DNA of 64,000 nucleotides, taken from contig CALUUI010000001.1 in NCBI GenBank assembly GCA_944323925.1, positions 1-64,000 on the forward strand, in the 5' to 3' direction. Shown here in pieces: positions 1 to 7,477 of this stretch. The position numbers were made by a program, and so were the translations under genes. A model generated the notes under the pieces. That model saw only the letters and a list, made by a program, of their open reading frames with translations, was not told the origin of the DNA and made no database searches. Each line of letters opens with the position of its first letter. Position 1 is the first letter of the stretch. This stretch comes from Candidatus Gastranaerophilales bacterium (GTDB lineage: Bacteria; Cyanobacteriota; Vampirovibrionia; Gastranaerophilales; Gastranaerophilaceae).

Positions 1-166
1 ATTCTACATAATTATTATTCCCAGTTTTTTTAATAAAATATCAGATTTTTTTGTTTTTGTTACAAAAATTTACAATTTAATGCTATTTGCTAGGAATAAA
101 GATTTTTATCTTTATATTTTTTTTGTGGTAAACTTTTTGTATAGAATATATGTTTATGAGGTTTTT

Positions 167-1609
167 ATGGAAAGTTTGAGAGATAAATATGAAGTCGTTA
201 TTGGCTTAGAAGTCCACGCACAGCTTAAAACTAAGTCGAAAATTTTTGCCCCCGACGGAACAGAGTTCGGGAGCGAACAAAATACACATATCAGTGCTAT
301 TACACTTGGTATGCCCGGTGTTTTGCCAGTGCTAAACAAGGAAGTAGTTAATATGGGTATTCTTACAGGACTTGCACTTAACTGCGAAATACCTTCACGC
401 TGTAAGTTCGATAGAAAACAATATTTCTACCCAGATTTACCGAAAGGGTATCAAATCTCTCAATATGATGAACCGATTTGTGTCAACGGTTACTTAGATA
501 TCAAAGGAAAAAGAATCGGGATTACAAGAGCTCACTTAGAAGAAGATGCAGGGAAATTAGTTCACGCAGGTGCTGCAGGTCTTGCAGGGTCTTCTTATTC
601 TCTTGTTGACCTCAACCGTGCTGGAACTCCGCTTCTTGAAATAGTTTCTGAACCTGATATGCGTTCTAGTGAAGAAGCTAGACTTTATATGGAAGAACTT
701 AGGAATATTGTCAGATACATCGGCGTTTGCGACGGAAACCTTGAAGAAGGTTCTATGAGATGTGACGCAAATATTTCTATTATGCCAAAAGGTTCTAAAG
801 AGTTTGGGACAAGAGCTGAAATTAAAAACGTAAACAGCTTCTCTGCCTTACAAAGAGCTATTGAGTACGAAATTGACAGACAAATAGAAATAGTAGAAGA
901 AGGCGGACAAGTCGTTCAAGAAACTAGATTGTGGGATGACAATGCTCGTGAAACTCGTTCTATGAGAGGAAAAGAGGATGCTCACGACTACAGATACTTC
1001 CCTGAACCGGATTTGATGCCTCTTGAAATTTCAAGAGAATGGGTCGAAAATATCAGAAAGTCTATGCCTGAACTGCCTAGCCAAAAGCGTCAAAGATATA
1101 TGGATTTAGGTTTAAGCGAATATGATGCATCTGTTATCGTTGAACAAATGCCACTAGCTTTCTTCTTCGATAAGGTGCTAGAACTTGGAGCTAACCCTAA
1201 AATCGCTGTTAACTTTATTATGGGCGAGATTGCCGCTTATCTTAAGGAAGAAAAAATTGAAATTAATGATACTAAGTTGTCACCTGAGAACTTGGTAGAA
1301 CTTATTCAACTTATTGAAAAATCAGTTATATCTAATAATATCGGAAAACAAATAATTATTGAAATGATGAAAGACGGGACTAAAGCTAGTGCTATCGTTG
1401 AGAAAAAAGGTCTTTCACAAATTACTGATGAAAGCGCAATTAAAGCAATCGTTGAAAAAGTTGTTGCTGCTAACCAACCGCAAGTTGAAGCATATAAAAA
1501 CGGGAAAGTTCAACTATTTGGATTCTTTGTTGGTCAGGTTATGAAAGAAACTAAAGGTCGTGCTAATCCGCAAACGGTTAATGCGTTGTTAAAAGAAGTT
1601 CTTGGATAA
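167..1609 (+). CDS. gatB: Aspartyl/glutamyl-tRNA(Asn/Gln) amidotransferase subunit B
   Basis: GatB is the kinase/transamidase subunit of the GatCAB complex, which converts Glu-tRNA(Gln) and/or Asp-tRNA(Asn) to the amidated forms in the cytoplasm. The 480-residue protein has the family opening VIGLEVHAQL (residues 9-18), the LPKGYQISQ motif and the signature KEDAHDYRYFPEPD near residues 268-281, followed by the C-terminal GatB/YqeY helical region. Length is normal. The open frame extends 29 codons upstream, but the ATG chosen here is preceded by GAGG at good spacing and gives the usual family N-terminus. gatA and gatC are not in the window. Its stop overlaps the next start (TAATG), so the two genes are probably cotranscribed. 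Identity is very secure. Confidence 0.97.
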   Translation: MESLRDKYEVVIGLEVHAQLKTKSKIFAPDGTEFGSEQNTHISAITLGMPGVLPVLNKEVVNMGILTGLALNCEIPSRCKFDRKQYFYPDLPKGYQISQYDEPICVNGYLDIKGKRIGITRAHLEEDAGKLVHAGAAGLAGSSYSLVDLNRAGTPLLEIVSEPDMRSSEEARLYMEELRNIVRYIGVCDGNLEEGSMRCDANISIMPKGSKEFGTRAEIKNVNSFSALQRAIEYEIDRQIEIVEEGGQVVQETRLWDDNARETRSMRGKEDAHDYRYFPEPDLMPLEISREWVENIRKSMPELPSQKRQRYMDLGLSEYDASVIVEQMPLAFFFDKVLELGANPKIAVNFIMGEIAAYLKEEKIEINDTKLSPENLVELIQLIEKSVISNNIGKQIIIEMMKDGTKASAIVEKKGLSQITDESAIKAIVEKVVAANQPQVEAYKNGKVQLFGFFVGQVMKETKGRANPQTVNALLKEVLG

Positions 1610-2688
1610 TGTTTGACAAAAATTTGAAAAATTCTAAATTTAAGTATTGGATGGAAAGCGAAATATATCAACAACCATTGGTGCTTGCTGATATTATTAA
1701 TGCTTACAAACAAGGTGCTGAAAAAATTTCCATTCCCGAAAAAGTTAATCGGGTAGTGGTCGTTGCAAGCGGATCTTCTTACCATTGCGCAAGATTTGCA
1801 GTTGATTTACTGGAAAGGATTTCAGGCGTCGAAACAAGAGCCATTTATTCCAGTGAATTTCTTTTAAAAAGTGTTATTCCTCATGACGAAGGGCTGTTGT
1901 ATATCTTTATAACTCAATCAGGGGAAACTAGTGATACTCTTGGAGCTGTCAGAAGAGTCAAGGAGTTTGGGCATATTCCTACTCTTTGTATTACGAACAA
2001 AGAAGGCTCATCTGTTTGGGAATTGTGCGATTACAGAATAGGTTGTTCGGCGGGGAAAGAACTTGGAATTGCTGCGACTAAGTCTTTTACTGCACAAATG
2101 CTCTCACTGCTCATTGTTGCTCTTACGCTCGCTAAAAATCACGATGAAACTAATCAGTATGTTAAAACTTATCAAAAATCACTTAATTTTATACCTGAAA
2201 TTATTACTAAAGCACTAAATGAGCGAAAGAAGATTAAGCATTTGGCATCACTTGTTGCTAAGGCTAAAAATATTGTAATTGCCGCTGATGGTATTGCTTA
2301 TTCACTTGCTAAAGAAGCGGCTCTAAAAATTAAAGAAACTTCTTATATGAATGTTAATGCTGCTATATTGGGCGAGTTTATGCACGGGCATGTTGCTGTT
2401 TTAAATAATAAAAGTGTTTTGCTCTATCTTTCTCTAAAAGATATTTCATATACCTCCGCTAGATACTTGCAAAATATTAAAAAAGATTATAATCCGTCTA
2501 TTTATGTTATTGGTAAAACCAGTGCTGATGTTAAGGCAAATATGAGCATTAATATCGAATGTGAAAATGAACTTCAGTATATGTTCGCTAATGTTGTTAT
2601 ATGCCAACTATTAGCGTTGGAGATTGCTATTAAAAAACACAGAAATCCTGATAAACCACACGGATTGAAAAAAATCGTTCGTTTTTAA
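1609..2688 (+). CDS. Double-SIS-domain sugar-phosphate isomerase/deaminase (GlmS C-terminal-like)
   Basis: The 359-residue protein consists of two SIS domains and matches the isomerase half of glucosamine-6-phosphate synthase GlmS without the glutaminase domain. Visible family motifs are SGSSYHCA (about 54-61), TQSGETSDT (about 102-110), GKELGIAATKSFT (about 150) and, in the second SIS, a KIKETSYMNVNA segment; the tail PDKPHGLKK resembles the GlmS C-terminus. Free-standing proteins of this shape include type II glucosamine-6-phosphate deaminases (NagB-II/GlmD) and AgaS-like aldose/ketose isomerases. The likely substrate is an amino-sugar or fructosyl-amine 6-phosphate, but sequence alone does not decide which. 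The start codon overlaps the gatB stop by one base. Confidence 0.85.
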   Translation: MFDKNLKNSKFKYWMESEIYQQPLVLADIINAYKQGAEKISIPEKVNRVVVVASGSSYHCARFAVDLLERISGVETRAIYSSEFLLKSVIPHDEGLLYIFITQSGETSDTLGAVRRVKEFGHIPTLCITNKEGSSVWELCDYRIGCSAGKELGIAATKSFTAQMLSLLIVALTLAKNHDETNQYVKTYQKSLNFIPEIITKALNERKKIKHLASLVAKAKNIVIAADGIAYSLAKEAALKIKETSYMNVNAAILGEFMHGHVAVLNNKSVLLYLSLKDISYTSARYLQNIKKDYNPSIYVIGKTSADVKANMSINIECENELQYMFANVVICQLLALEIAIKKHRNPDKPHGLKKIVRF

Positions 2689-2694
2689 TACGTT

Positions 2695-2722
2695 TTTACT
2701 TTATTAAAATTAATGCTAAAAT
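2695..2722 (+). promoter_or_regulatory. Promoter of the MFS exporter gene (leaderless candidate)
   Basis: TTTACT is followed after 16 bases by TAAAAT, and the -10 is extended by TGC. The ATG of the next gene starts 7 bases after the last base of the -10, which is where transcription would begin. No Shine-Dalgarno sequence lies between. The motif is seen directly; leaderless translation is inferred. Confidence 0.5.
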
Positions 2723-2728
2723 ACCGTT

Positions 2729-3898
2729 ATGGAATTAAGAAATACTAAAAATAAAGCAGTAGCTTGGCTATCGGTTGCCCATTTGGTTTGTGATTCATAT
2801 ACAGGTTTTATGAATCCGCTTATGCCGTTTATTGCGATTAAACTGGGCATGACTCTCGGTATTGCCACTATTATTATCAGTATTTCACATATATTTTCCT
2901 CAATGCTACAGCCAATTTTTGGTTTTTTAGCGGATAATACTCTTAAACGATTTTTTGTATTCTGGGGATTAATCCTTGTTGCTATTTTTATACCACTTAC
3001 CACACTAGCCCCAAATATCTACTTATTAGTATTATTTATGGTACTTGGAAGTATAGGAAGTAGTTTTTTCCATCCTCAAGGAACAGGGTTTATTCACCGA
3101 TTTGCATTTAATTCCCAAACAAATTCAATGGGTTTGTATATGAGCCTTGGCTCAATCGGATATTCATTTGGACCTTTACTTGCCGCGTGGATTACACAAT
3201 ACTTAGGCATGGAAAAACTCCCATACACCACTGGAATTGGGATTCTTGTTGCTTCTGTTATGTTCCTTTGTGTACCCAAACTATCTAACAGCGGCGAAAA
3301 AGTTAATAAAAAGAAATTATTATCCAGCTTTAAAGATATCTTTTCACATAAAATTATTCGCTACCTGTTAATCATATCAATGATGAAAACACTTGTTACC
3401 AACAGCACTTGTATATTACTTCCGTTTTTATGGCATGACATGGGATATAGTGCTTTTTATATCGGAGCTGCTCTGTTTGGATTTATTTTTGCAGGCGGGA
3501 TAGGCTCTCTTGTTAGTAGAAAAGTAGAAGAAATGGTTGGAGCTAAAAATTTGCTCTATTTCTCTATGTATATAACATTTCCTCTAATACTGGGGTTTGC
3601 TTTTACATACCAAAATCATCCGATTTTATCGCTTCTATTGTTCCTGATTATGGGATTTACTACAATGATGGCACAGCCTGTGACTGTAGTCATGGCTCAA
3701 AAGCTCTTACCAGAATATAAAAGCGTAGTAGCCGGCTTGATGGTTGGGTTTTCTTGGGGAGTTGTCGCTCTTCTTTTGTCCGCACTCGGTACCATCGCAG
3801 AAAAGTTCGGGATTATAAATGTTCTGGTTGTTCTGTTTATATTCCCTGTAATAAGTGCTTATTTTGTTAAGTTTCTTGATGCCGATTATGATAAATAA
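2729..3898 (+). CDS. MFS transporter, fosmidomycin-resistance (Fsr)-like
   Basis: A 389-residue, very hydrophobic protein with about 12 predicted membrane helices. The N-terminal segment (SVAHLVCDSYTGFMNPLMPF) and the FFHPQGTGF motif around residues 114-122 are characteristic of the Fsr branch of the major facilitator superfamily, proton-driven drug exporters of the inner membrane. The natural substrate cannot be told from sequence. There is no ribosome binding site before the ATG, and a promoter -10 lies six bases upstream, so it is probably read from a leaderless transcript rather than from the gatB operon. The stop codon lies directly beside the 3' end of the convergent RNase P RNA gene. 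Confidence 0.85.
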   Translation: MELRNTKNKAVAWLSVAHLVCDSYTGFMNPLMPFIAIKLGMTLGIATIIISISHIFSSMLQPIFGFLADNTLKRFFVFWGLILVAIFIPLTTLAPNIYLLVLFMVLGSIGSSFFHPQGTGFIHRFAFNSQTNSMGLYMSLGSIGYSFGPLLAAWITQYLGMEKLPYTTGIGILVASVMFLCVPKLSNSGEKVNKKKLLSSFKDIFSHKIIRYLLIISMMKTLVTNSTCILLPFLWHDMGYSAFYIGAALFGFIFAGGIGSLVSRKVEEMVGAKNLLYFSMYITFPLILGFAFTYQNHPILSLLLFLIMGFTTMMAQPVTVVMAQKLLPEYKSVVAGLMVGFSWGVVALLLSALGTIAEKFGIINVLVVLFIFPVISAYFVKFLDADYDK

Positions 3899-4254
3899 AG
3901 GATAAAGCAGCTCATAAGCCGTGTTCTGTTTTTAGATAATCATCTGTCTGGTATTACAATTACTTGTAATCTCTAGCGATTTGTCGGAAGTAGGCGGACA
4001 CCTTTATAACCCTCCTGTTAATCTTGCATTCATCCGGGGTTTACCTAGCCGGTATTTCTCAATACCGCTGGTGAAGCTCTTAACTCACCGTTGCACCATC
4101 GCCTGCGAATTTATATCCGCATTGGCAGTCTACATTTCTGTTGCACTTTCCACCGATTCACATCGTCCGGAGTTTCTCCGGCGGACTGTCCTTGAATGCA
4201 CGGACTTTCCTCACTTTAATTATTTAAAGCGCGATTATCCGACTGCTTTATCCT
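3899..4254 (-). ncRNA. rnpB: RNase P RNA (catalytic subunit)
   Basis: On the minus strand the region carries the universal GAGGAAAGTCCG element (around 4201-4212) and the 3' conserved CAGAACACGGCTTAT element (around 3914-3931). The two ends form an 11-bp P1 helix (GGATAAAGCAG, 4243-4253, with its complement at 3900-3910), which fixes the boundaries. The RNA is the ribozyme that trims tRNA 5' leaders. An extended -10 (TGATATAAT) sits immediately upstream. The long frame crossing this locus on the plus strand has no protein-like features and is rejected. The 3' end abuts the MFS stop codon, leaving no room for a separate terminator. Confidence 0.95.
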
Positions 4255-4260
4255 ACCCCT

Positions 4261-4269
4261 ATTATATCA
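4261..4269 (-). promoter_or_regulatory. Extended -10 promoter of rnpB
   Basis: The minus strand reads TGATATAAT; transcription would start about 7 bases downstream, matching the 5' base of the P1 helix of RNase P RNA. No good -35 is present, as is usual for extended -10 promoters. Confidence 0.55.
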
Positions 4270-4500
4270 AAAATTCAGTTTTTATACCCCTTTACTACTT
4301 TCTAACTAATTATTATATCTTAATAGTTATTTACAATTGTTTACAAATTGTAGAAAACTTTTTCTTTTTCTACTCCATAAGTACTAGGTCAGTATAACTT
4401 AAGTATAAATTTTTGTAAAAAAAGCAAATTTTTCCTAAAGTTTTTCAAAATTGTGCCGTAATACTAAATATAAGTAGAGATTATTATGGAAGGACATAAC

Positions 4501-5871
4501 ATGCCGGAAGAGCAAAATGGAGTATCTTTGTTTGGCCGAACTCTTGATTTGGTTGATGGCGACCCCATGGAAGAAATTTTTGCACTCAACCTTGGAGATT
4601 TCATATCTGAATACCTTATTTCTGATGATTTGGCTAACAAGATAGGCAGTGATATTCGATCTAAATCCGAAAAACTGACTTCTCAATTAAAAGAGCTCAT
4701 TTCTATATATTCATTAGACAATACTCTTAAGGTTCTTGGATTTAATTCAAAAGAAGAGTATGTTATATATAACGCTATTGCAAAAACCTTAACTCAAATA
4801 CTTGATATTGATGCTTGTCATATCTACTTAACCAAGGAATTTGCAAGAGAATTTCAAAATTCCGATAAGGATTTGCCTCTTGTTGGAACTTCTTTAGATT
4901 TTGAATACAACATATATGACAAAGACTTAGGATATAAACTTTCAAGGAAAAATCTTGCAGTAAATGCGTTCAAACACATTAAAACAATCGAAATAGAAAA
5001 TGTTTCCGAATCAGAGTTGTTTAAACCAATAAAAGAATTAGACGAAGAAAAGGTTAAATCTGCTCTTGCTGTTCCGATGCATAATAATGCTAATATTGTT
5101 GGTGTTGTTGTAATTGAAAATTATAAATTGAAAAAAATTAAAAAAGTTTATATAAAATTATTAGAATCAATAGCCGGCTTGTTTGGAACATCATTGTCAC
5201 TGCAAAAGTCAATAGATGAAACACAAGAACTTTTAGAGGATGAAGCAGCTTCAGTCCCTGAGTTACAACACCAACGTGCTGAACTAACTGCGCTGATAGG
5301 TGATTTAGGTGATTATCAACAGGCTTTTGTTGAGAAACTTGTTAAGGCCGTTGATGAAAAAGGACAATATAAAGTCGCACACTCTCAAAATGTTGCTAAA
5401 TTAGCTAAAAAGATCTGTAACCAGCTTAAACTTAATGAAAAAACAACAGATTTAATCTACTATGCTGGTTTATTACAAAATATTGGTAGGATTACTTTAC
5501 CAGAAGCGCTCTTTGCAAGTGATAAAAAACTAACTAAAGATGAATGGGAAAAATTACAAAACCATCCGAATGTTGGTGTAAACCTATTAATGAATATTAA
5601 TTTCTTATCAGAAGTAATACCATATATCCATTATCATAAGGAACGCTGGGATGGTAGAGGAGAACCGGAAGGATTAAAAGGTAATTCAATTCCTTTAGGT
5701 TCAAGAATTATTGCTGTCGCTGATGCATATTCCGCTATGATTTCAGATAGAGCATATAGAAAAGCTATGTCAAAAGAACAAGCCATTGATATCATTAAAG
5801 AAGAATCAGGAGCTAAATGGGATCCGCTTGTTGTTGATGCTTTACTTGATGTTCTCCGTAAATCAAAATAA
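4501..5871 (+). CDS. GAF plus degenerate HD-GYP domain protein
   Basis: The 456-residue protein has an N-terminal region, a GAF-like sensor domain (about 75-235), a short linker and an HD-GYP domain (about 280-450). HD-GYP domains normally hydrolyse cyclic di-GMP with metal held by the HD pair and further histidines. The first histidine (HSQNVAKLA) is kept, but the HD pair is Q326-N327 (in LLQNIGR), HHE has become HKE (379-381) and GYP has become GEP (387-389). The fold is clear, the catalytic centre is not, so it is more likely a sensor, scaffold or c-di-GMP reader than an active phosphodiesterase. The start was chosen because GGAAGGA lies 6 bases upstream; an in-frame ATG 15 bases earlier has no such site. 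Confidence 0.85.
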   Translation: MPEEQNGVSLFGRTLDLVDGDPMEEIFALNLGDFISEYLISDDLANKIGSDIRSKSEKLTSQLKELISIYSLDNTLKVLGFNSKEEYVIYNAIAKTLTQILDIDACHIYLTKEFAREFQNSDKDLPLVGTSLDFEYNIYDKDLGYKLSRKNLAVNAFKHIKTIEIENVSESELFKPIKELDEEKVKSALAVPMHNNANIVGVVVIENYKLKKIKKVYIKLLESIAGLFGTSLSLQKSIDETQELLEDEAASVPELQHQRAELTALIGDLGDYQQAFVEKLVKAVDEKGQYKVAHSQNVAKLAKKICNQLKLNEKTTDLIYYAGLLQNIGRITLPEALFASDKKLTKDEWEKLQNHPNVGVNLLMNINFLSEVIPYIHYHKERWDGRGEPEGLKGNSIPLGSRIIAVADAYSAMISDRAYRKAMSKEQAIDIIKEESGAKWDPLVVDALLDVLRKSK

Positions 5872-5945
5872 TTTCTTTCATAAAAAGGCAATTTTTAAAC
5901 CTTAATTTACTTTATATATTAGTAACGGGAATTAAGGAGAAATTG

Positions 5946-6491
5946 ATGCCAAGTGGATCAGAGATAAAAACATTTGCCTCTTTTCAGAACTTTGCGAACT
6001 TAGATGGAAGCGGAACATCTCTTTCTACCTGCGGCTTTAAAGTTGCAAAAGGTGTTACTGTTGAACAATCCATTGCAAAAGATTGGAAACAAGATGGTCA
6101 AATTTCTAATATTAAGGGCGTAACAGATTTTAAAGCCTCTTTAAAGGTTGTGGATCTTGGCAGTGCGTCTATTAATGCTTCATCTCGTTCAAGATTTTCT
6201 TACAACAATAACAATTCCGCTCTTGCTCAACGTTTTGCAATCGGAGTGGATGTTCCTGTTTCAAAAAATATTAGTTTGTACTTTACTCCTAACTCTACTA
6301 CGAACATTAATTTTAAAACCGGAGAAATTGCAGAACCAACGTTAAGTATCTATAGTGGTGCTAATATAAATTTCAAATTGGCAGATAAAAACTGTACGCT
6401 ATCAGCTGAAGTCCAAGGATACGATTTAATCAATAATCCTACAGCTAAAGCTAAAACAGGTGTCAACTTGATTTTTAAAATGAATTTTTAG
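5946..6491 (+). CDS. Unrecognised beta-rich protein
   Basis: I do not recognise this 181-residue protein. It begins after a good AGGAG site. After a polar first third it shows repeated alternating polar/hydrophobic stretches (for example ISLYFTP, LSIYSGANINFKL, TGVNLIFKMNF) and ends in phenylalanine, a pattern typical of outer-membrane beta strands. There is no signal peptide, which argues against an ordinary exported barrel. It stands alone and is followed by a clear terminator. It could be a lineage-specific soluble beta protein or a barrel with an unusual export route; the gene itself is well supported by its start site, frame and terminator. Confidence 0.7.
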   Translation: MPSGSEIKTFASFQNFANLDGSGTSLSTCGFKVAKGVTVEQSIAKDWKQDGQISNIKGVTDFKASLKVVDLGSASINASSRSRFSYNNNNSALAQRFAIGVDVPVSKNISLYFTPNSTTNINFKTGEIAEPTLSIYSGANINFKLADKNCTLSAEVQGYDLINNPTAKAKTGVNLIFKMNF

Positions 6492-6514
6492 GTTAGTTAG
6501 TTGTATGTAGGTTT

Positions 6515-6543
6515 AACCGCTTTTATTAAAAGCGGTTTTTTTT
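6515..6543 (+). terminator. Intrinsic terminator after the beta-rich protein gene
   Basis: A 10-bp perfect stem (AACCGCTTTT / AAAAGCGGTT, loop ATT) is followed by eight T residues. Confidence 0.9.
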
Positions 6544-6596
6544 ATTGTTTTATTATTATTTCTTTATTCATGCGAATTAATACTTAAGAGTTAATT

Positions 6597-6812
6597 TATA
6601 ATATAAAAATAATTCTTTTGGGGATGAAAAACGTCTTAAAAACAAGTTAACATAATAATGTAAGTCGGTCACACCAAATGACAGATTTCGGGGTTACGAA
6701 AGATTTATATATTATATGCATTCTTGATGGGTCGGCTTACGTCTTATAATTTTTATTATAACTTTATTTAAGTTTTGTTTCGACAAAAAACGCCCTTAAG
6801 GGCGTTTTTTGT
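6597..6812 (+). ncRNA. Candidate structured small RNA with its own promoter and terminator
   Basis: This gene-free stretch has a TATAAT box at 6597-6602 and a strong rho-independent hairpin at 6783-6812, giving a transcript of about 200 nt. In its middle an 8-bp helix (6660-6667 with 6733-6740) encloses at least two perfect hairpins: GTCA/TGAC (68-71/79-82 of 6600, loop CACCAAA) and TTTCG/CGAAA (6686-6690/6697-6701, loop GGGTTA), plus an AT palindrome. The CCAAA of the first loop can pair with TTTGG at 6615-6619, a possible pseudoknot. I could not match it to tmRNA, SRP RNA or a riboswitch I know. The size would suit a 6S RNA, but I see no convincing 6S signature. The other strand cannot be excluded because the terminator is symmetric. 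Confidence 0.5.
6783..6812 (+). terminator. Strong, symmetric intrinsic terminator
   Basis: A perfect 13-bp palindromic stem (ACAAAAAACGCCC / GGGCGTTTTTTGT, loop TTAA), GC-rich at the tip with T-runs on both strands, so it can stop transcripts from either side. Between it and the tRNA terminator near 7035 there is about 220 bases with no gene I can support, only a weak AT-rich stem near 6916-6950. Confidence 0.85.
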
Positions 6813-7034
6813 GTATATGATTAAGAAAAATATTTATAAAAATCTAGTCAGTGCTAGCAAGTCAAAATTAAAATAGTTTGGGAAAATAAAAGGATTTCAT
6901 TTGAGCTTAAGACTCTAAAACTGATATTTAACTCTTTGAGTTTTAATTTTTATTGGTCATTGTATGTCTCTTTTTTTTGTTAATTTTCAATGTCAATATT
7001 GTGAGGCAACGGGAATTTTTTTAGTATTATCTAT

Positions 7035-7062
7035 AAAAAAAGAACCTAAACAGGTTCTTTTT
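7035..7062 (-). terminator. Terminator of tRNA-Arg
   Basis: On the minus strand an AAAGAACCT / AGGTTCTTT stem (loop of 4) is followed by a T-run, starting a few bases beyond the tRNA 3' end. Confidence 0.85.
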
Positions 7063-7067
7063 AATCC

Positions 7068-7140
<73 letters not shown>

Positions 7141-7436
7141 TTATTTTATTTTCAGCGCAAGGACTAATCCTTACACTTCTAACATACCAATAACATAATA
7201 CTTTTTCAAGTGCTTTGTTCTTTTTATTTTTGTATTCTCTATATTTTCTTGCTTAATTTTTCTTTACATTCTTTATGCTTTTAGCAATTTTATAATAATA
7301 AAAAACTTTATTAATATGTAAGGGAATTTGATCTTTTACTTAATGGGAATTAATAAATTGAAAGATAAATATATACATTAAAGATAAAAAGTTTATTTTT
7401 ATACTCTCTCTCTTAATATCCTCGTGTTTATTTAAT

Positions 7437-7469
7437 GTTTGCCATCAATCTCTTGGCAAACTTTTTTTT
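7437..7469 (+). terminator. Plus-strand terminator with no obvious gene upstream
   Basis: An 8-bp perfect stem (GTTTGCCA / TGGCAAAC, loop of 9) is followed by eight T residues on the plus strand; the minus strand has no T-run after the stem. The 300 bases upstream (7141-7436) hold no coding frame or RNA that I recognise. A weak TATACT at 7400-7405 could drive a very short RNA. Confidence 0.75.
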
Positions 7470-7477
7470 GTAGATTT

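Noticed and set aside
1609-2688. Annotating the SIS protein as glmS
   Set aside because: The N-terminal glutaminase domain with its catalytic Cys is entirely missing and the upstream gene is gatB, so it is not a truncated GlmS.
3981-4397. Open plus-strand frame of 138 codons across the rnpB region
   Set aside because: It lies over the conserved RNase P RNA on the other strand, has no ribosome binding site, and its translation has no protein-like pattern.
6597-6812. Calling the gene-free transcript 6S RNA, SRP RNA or a riboswitch outright
   Set aside because: No GGAAGC-type SRP motif, no tRNA-like ends, no downstream gene for a riboswitch to control and no clear 6S consensus; kept as an unassigned candidate.
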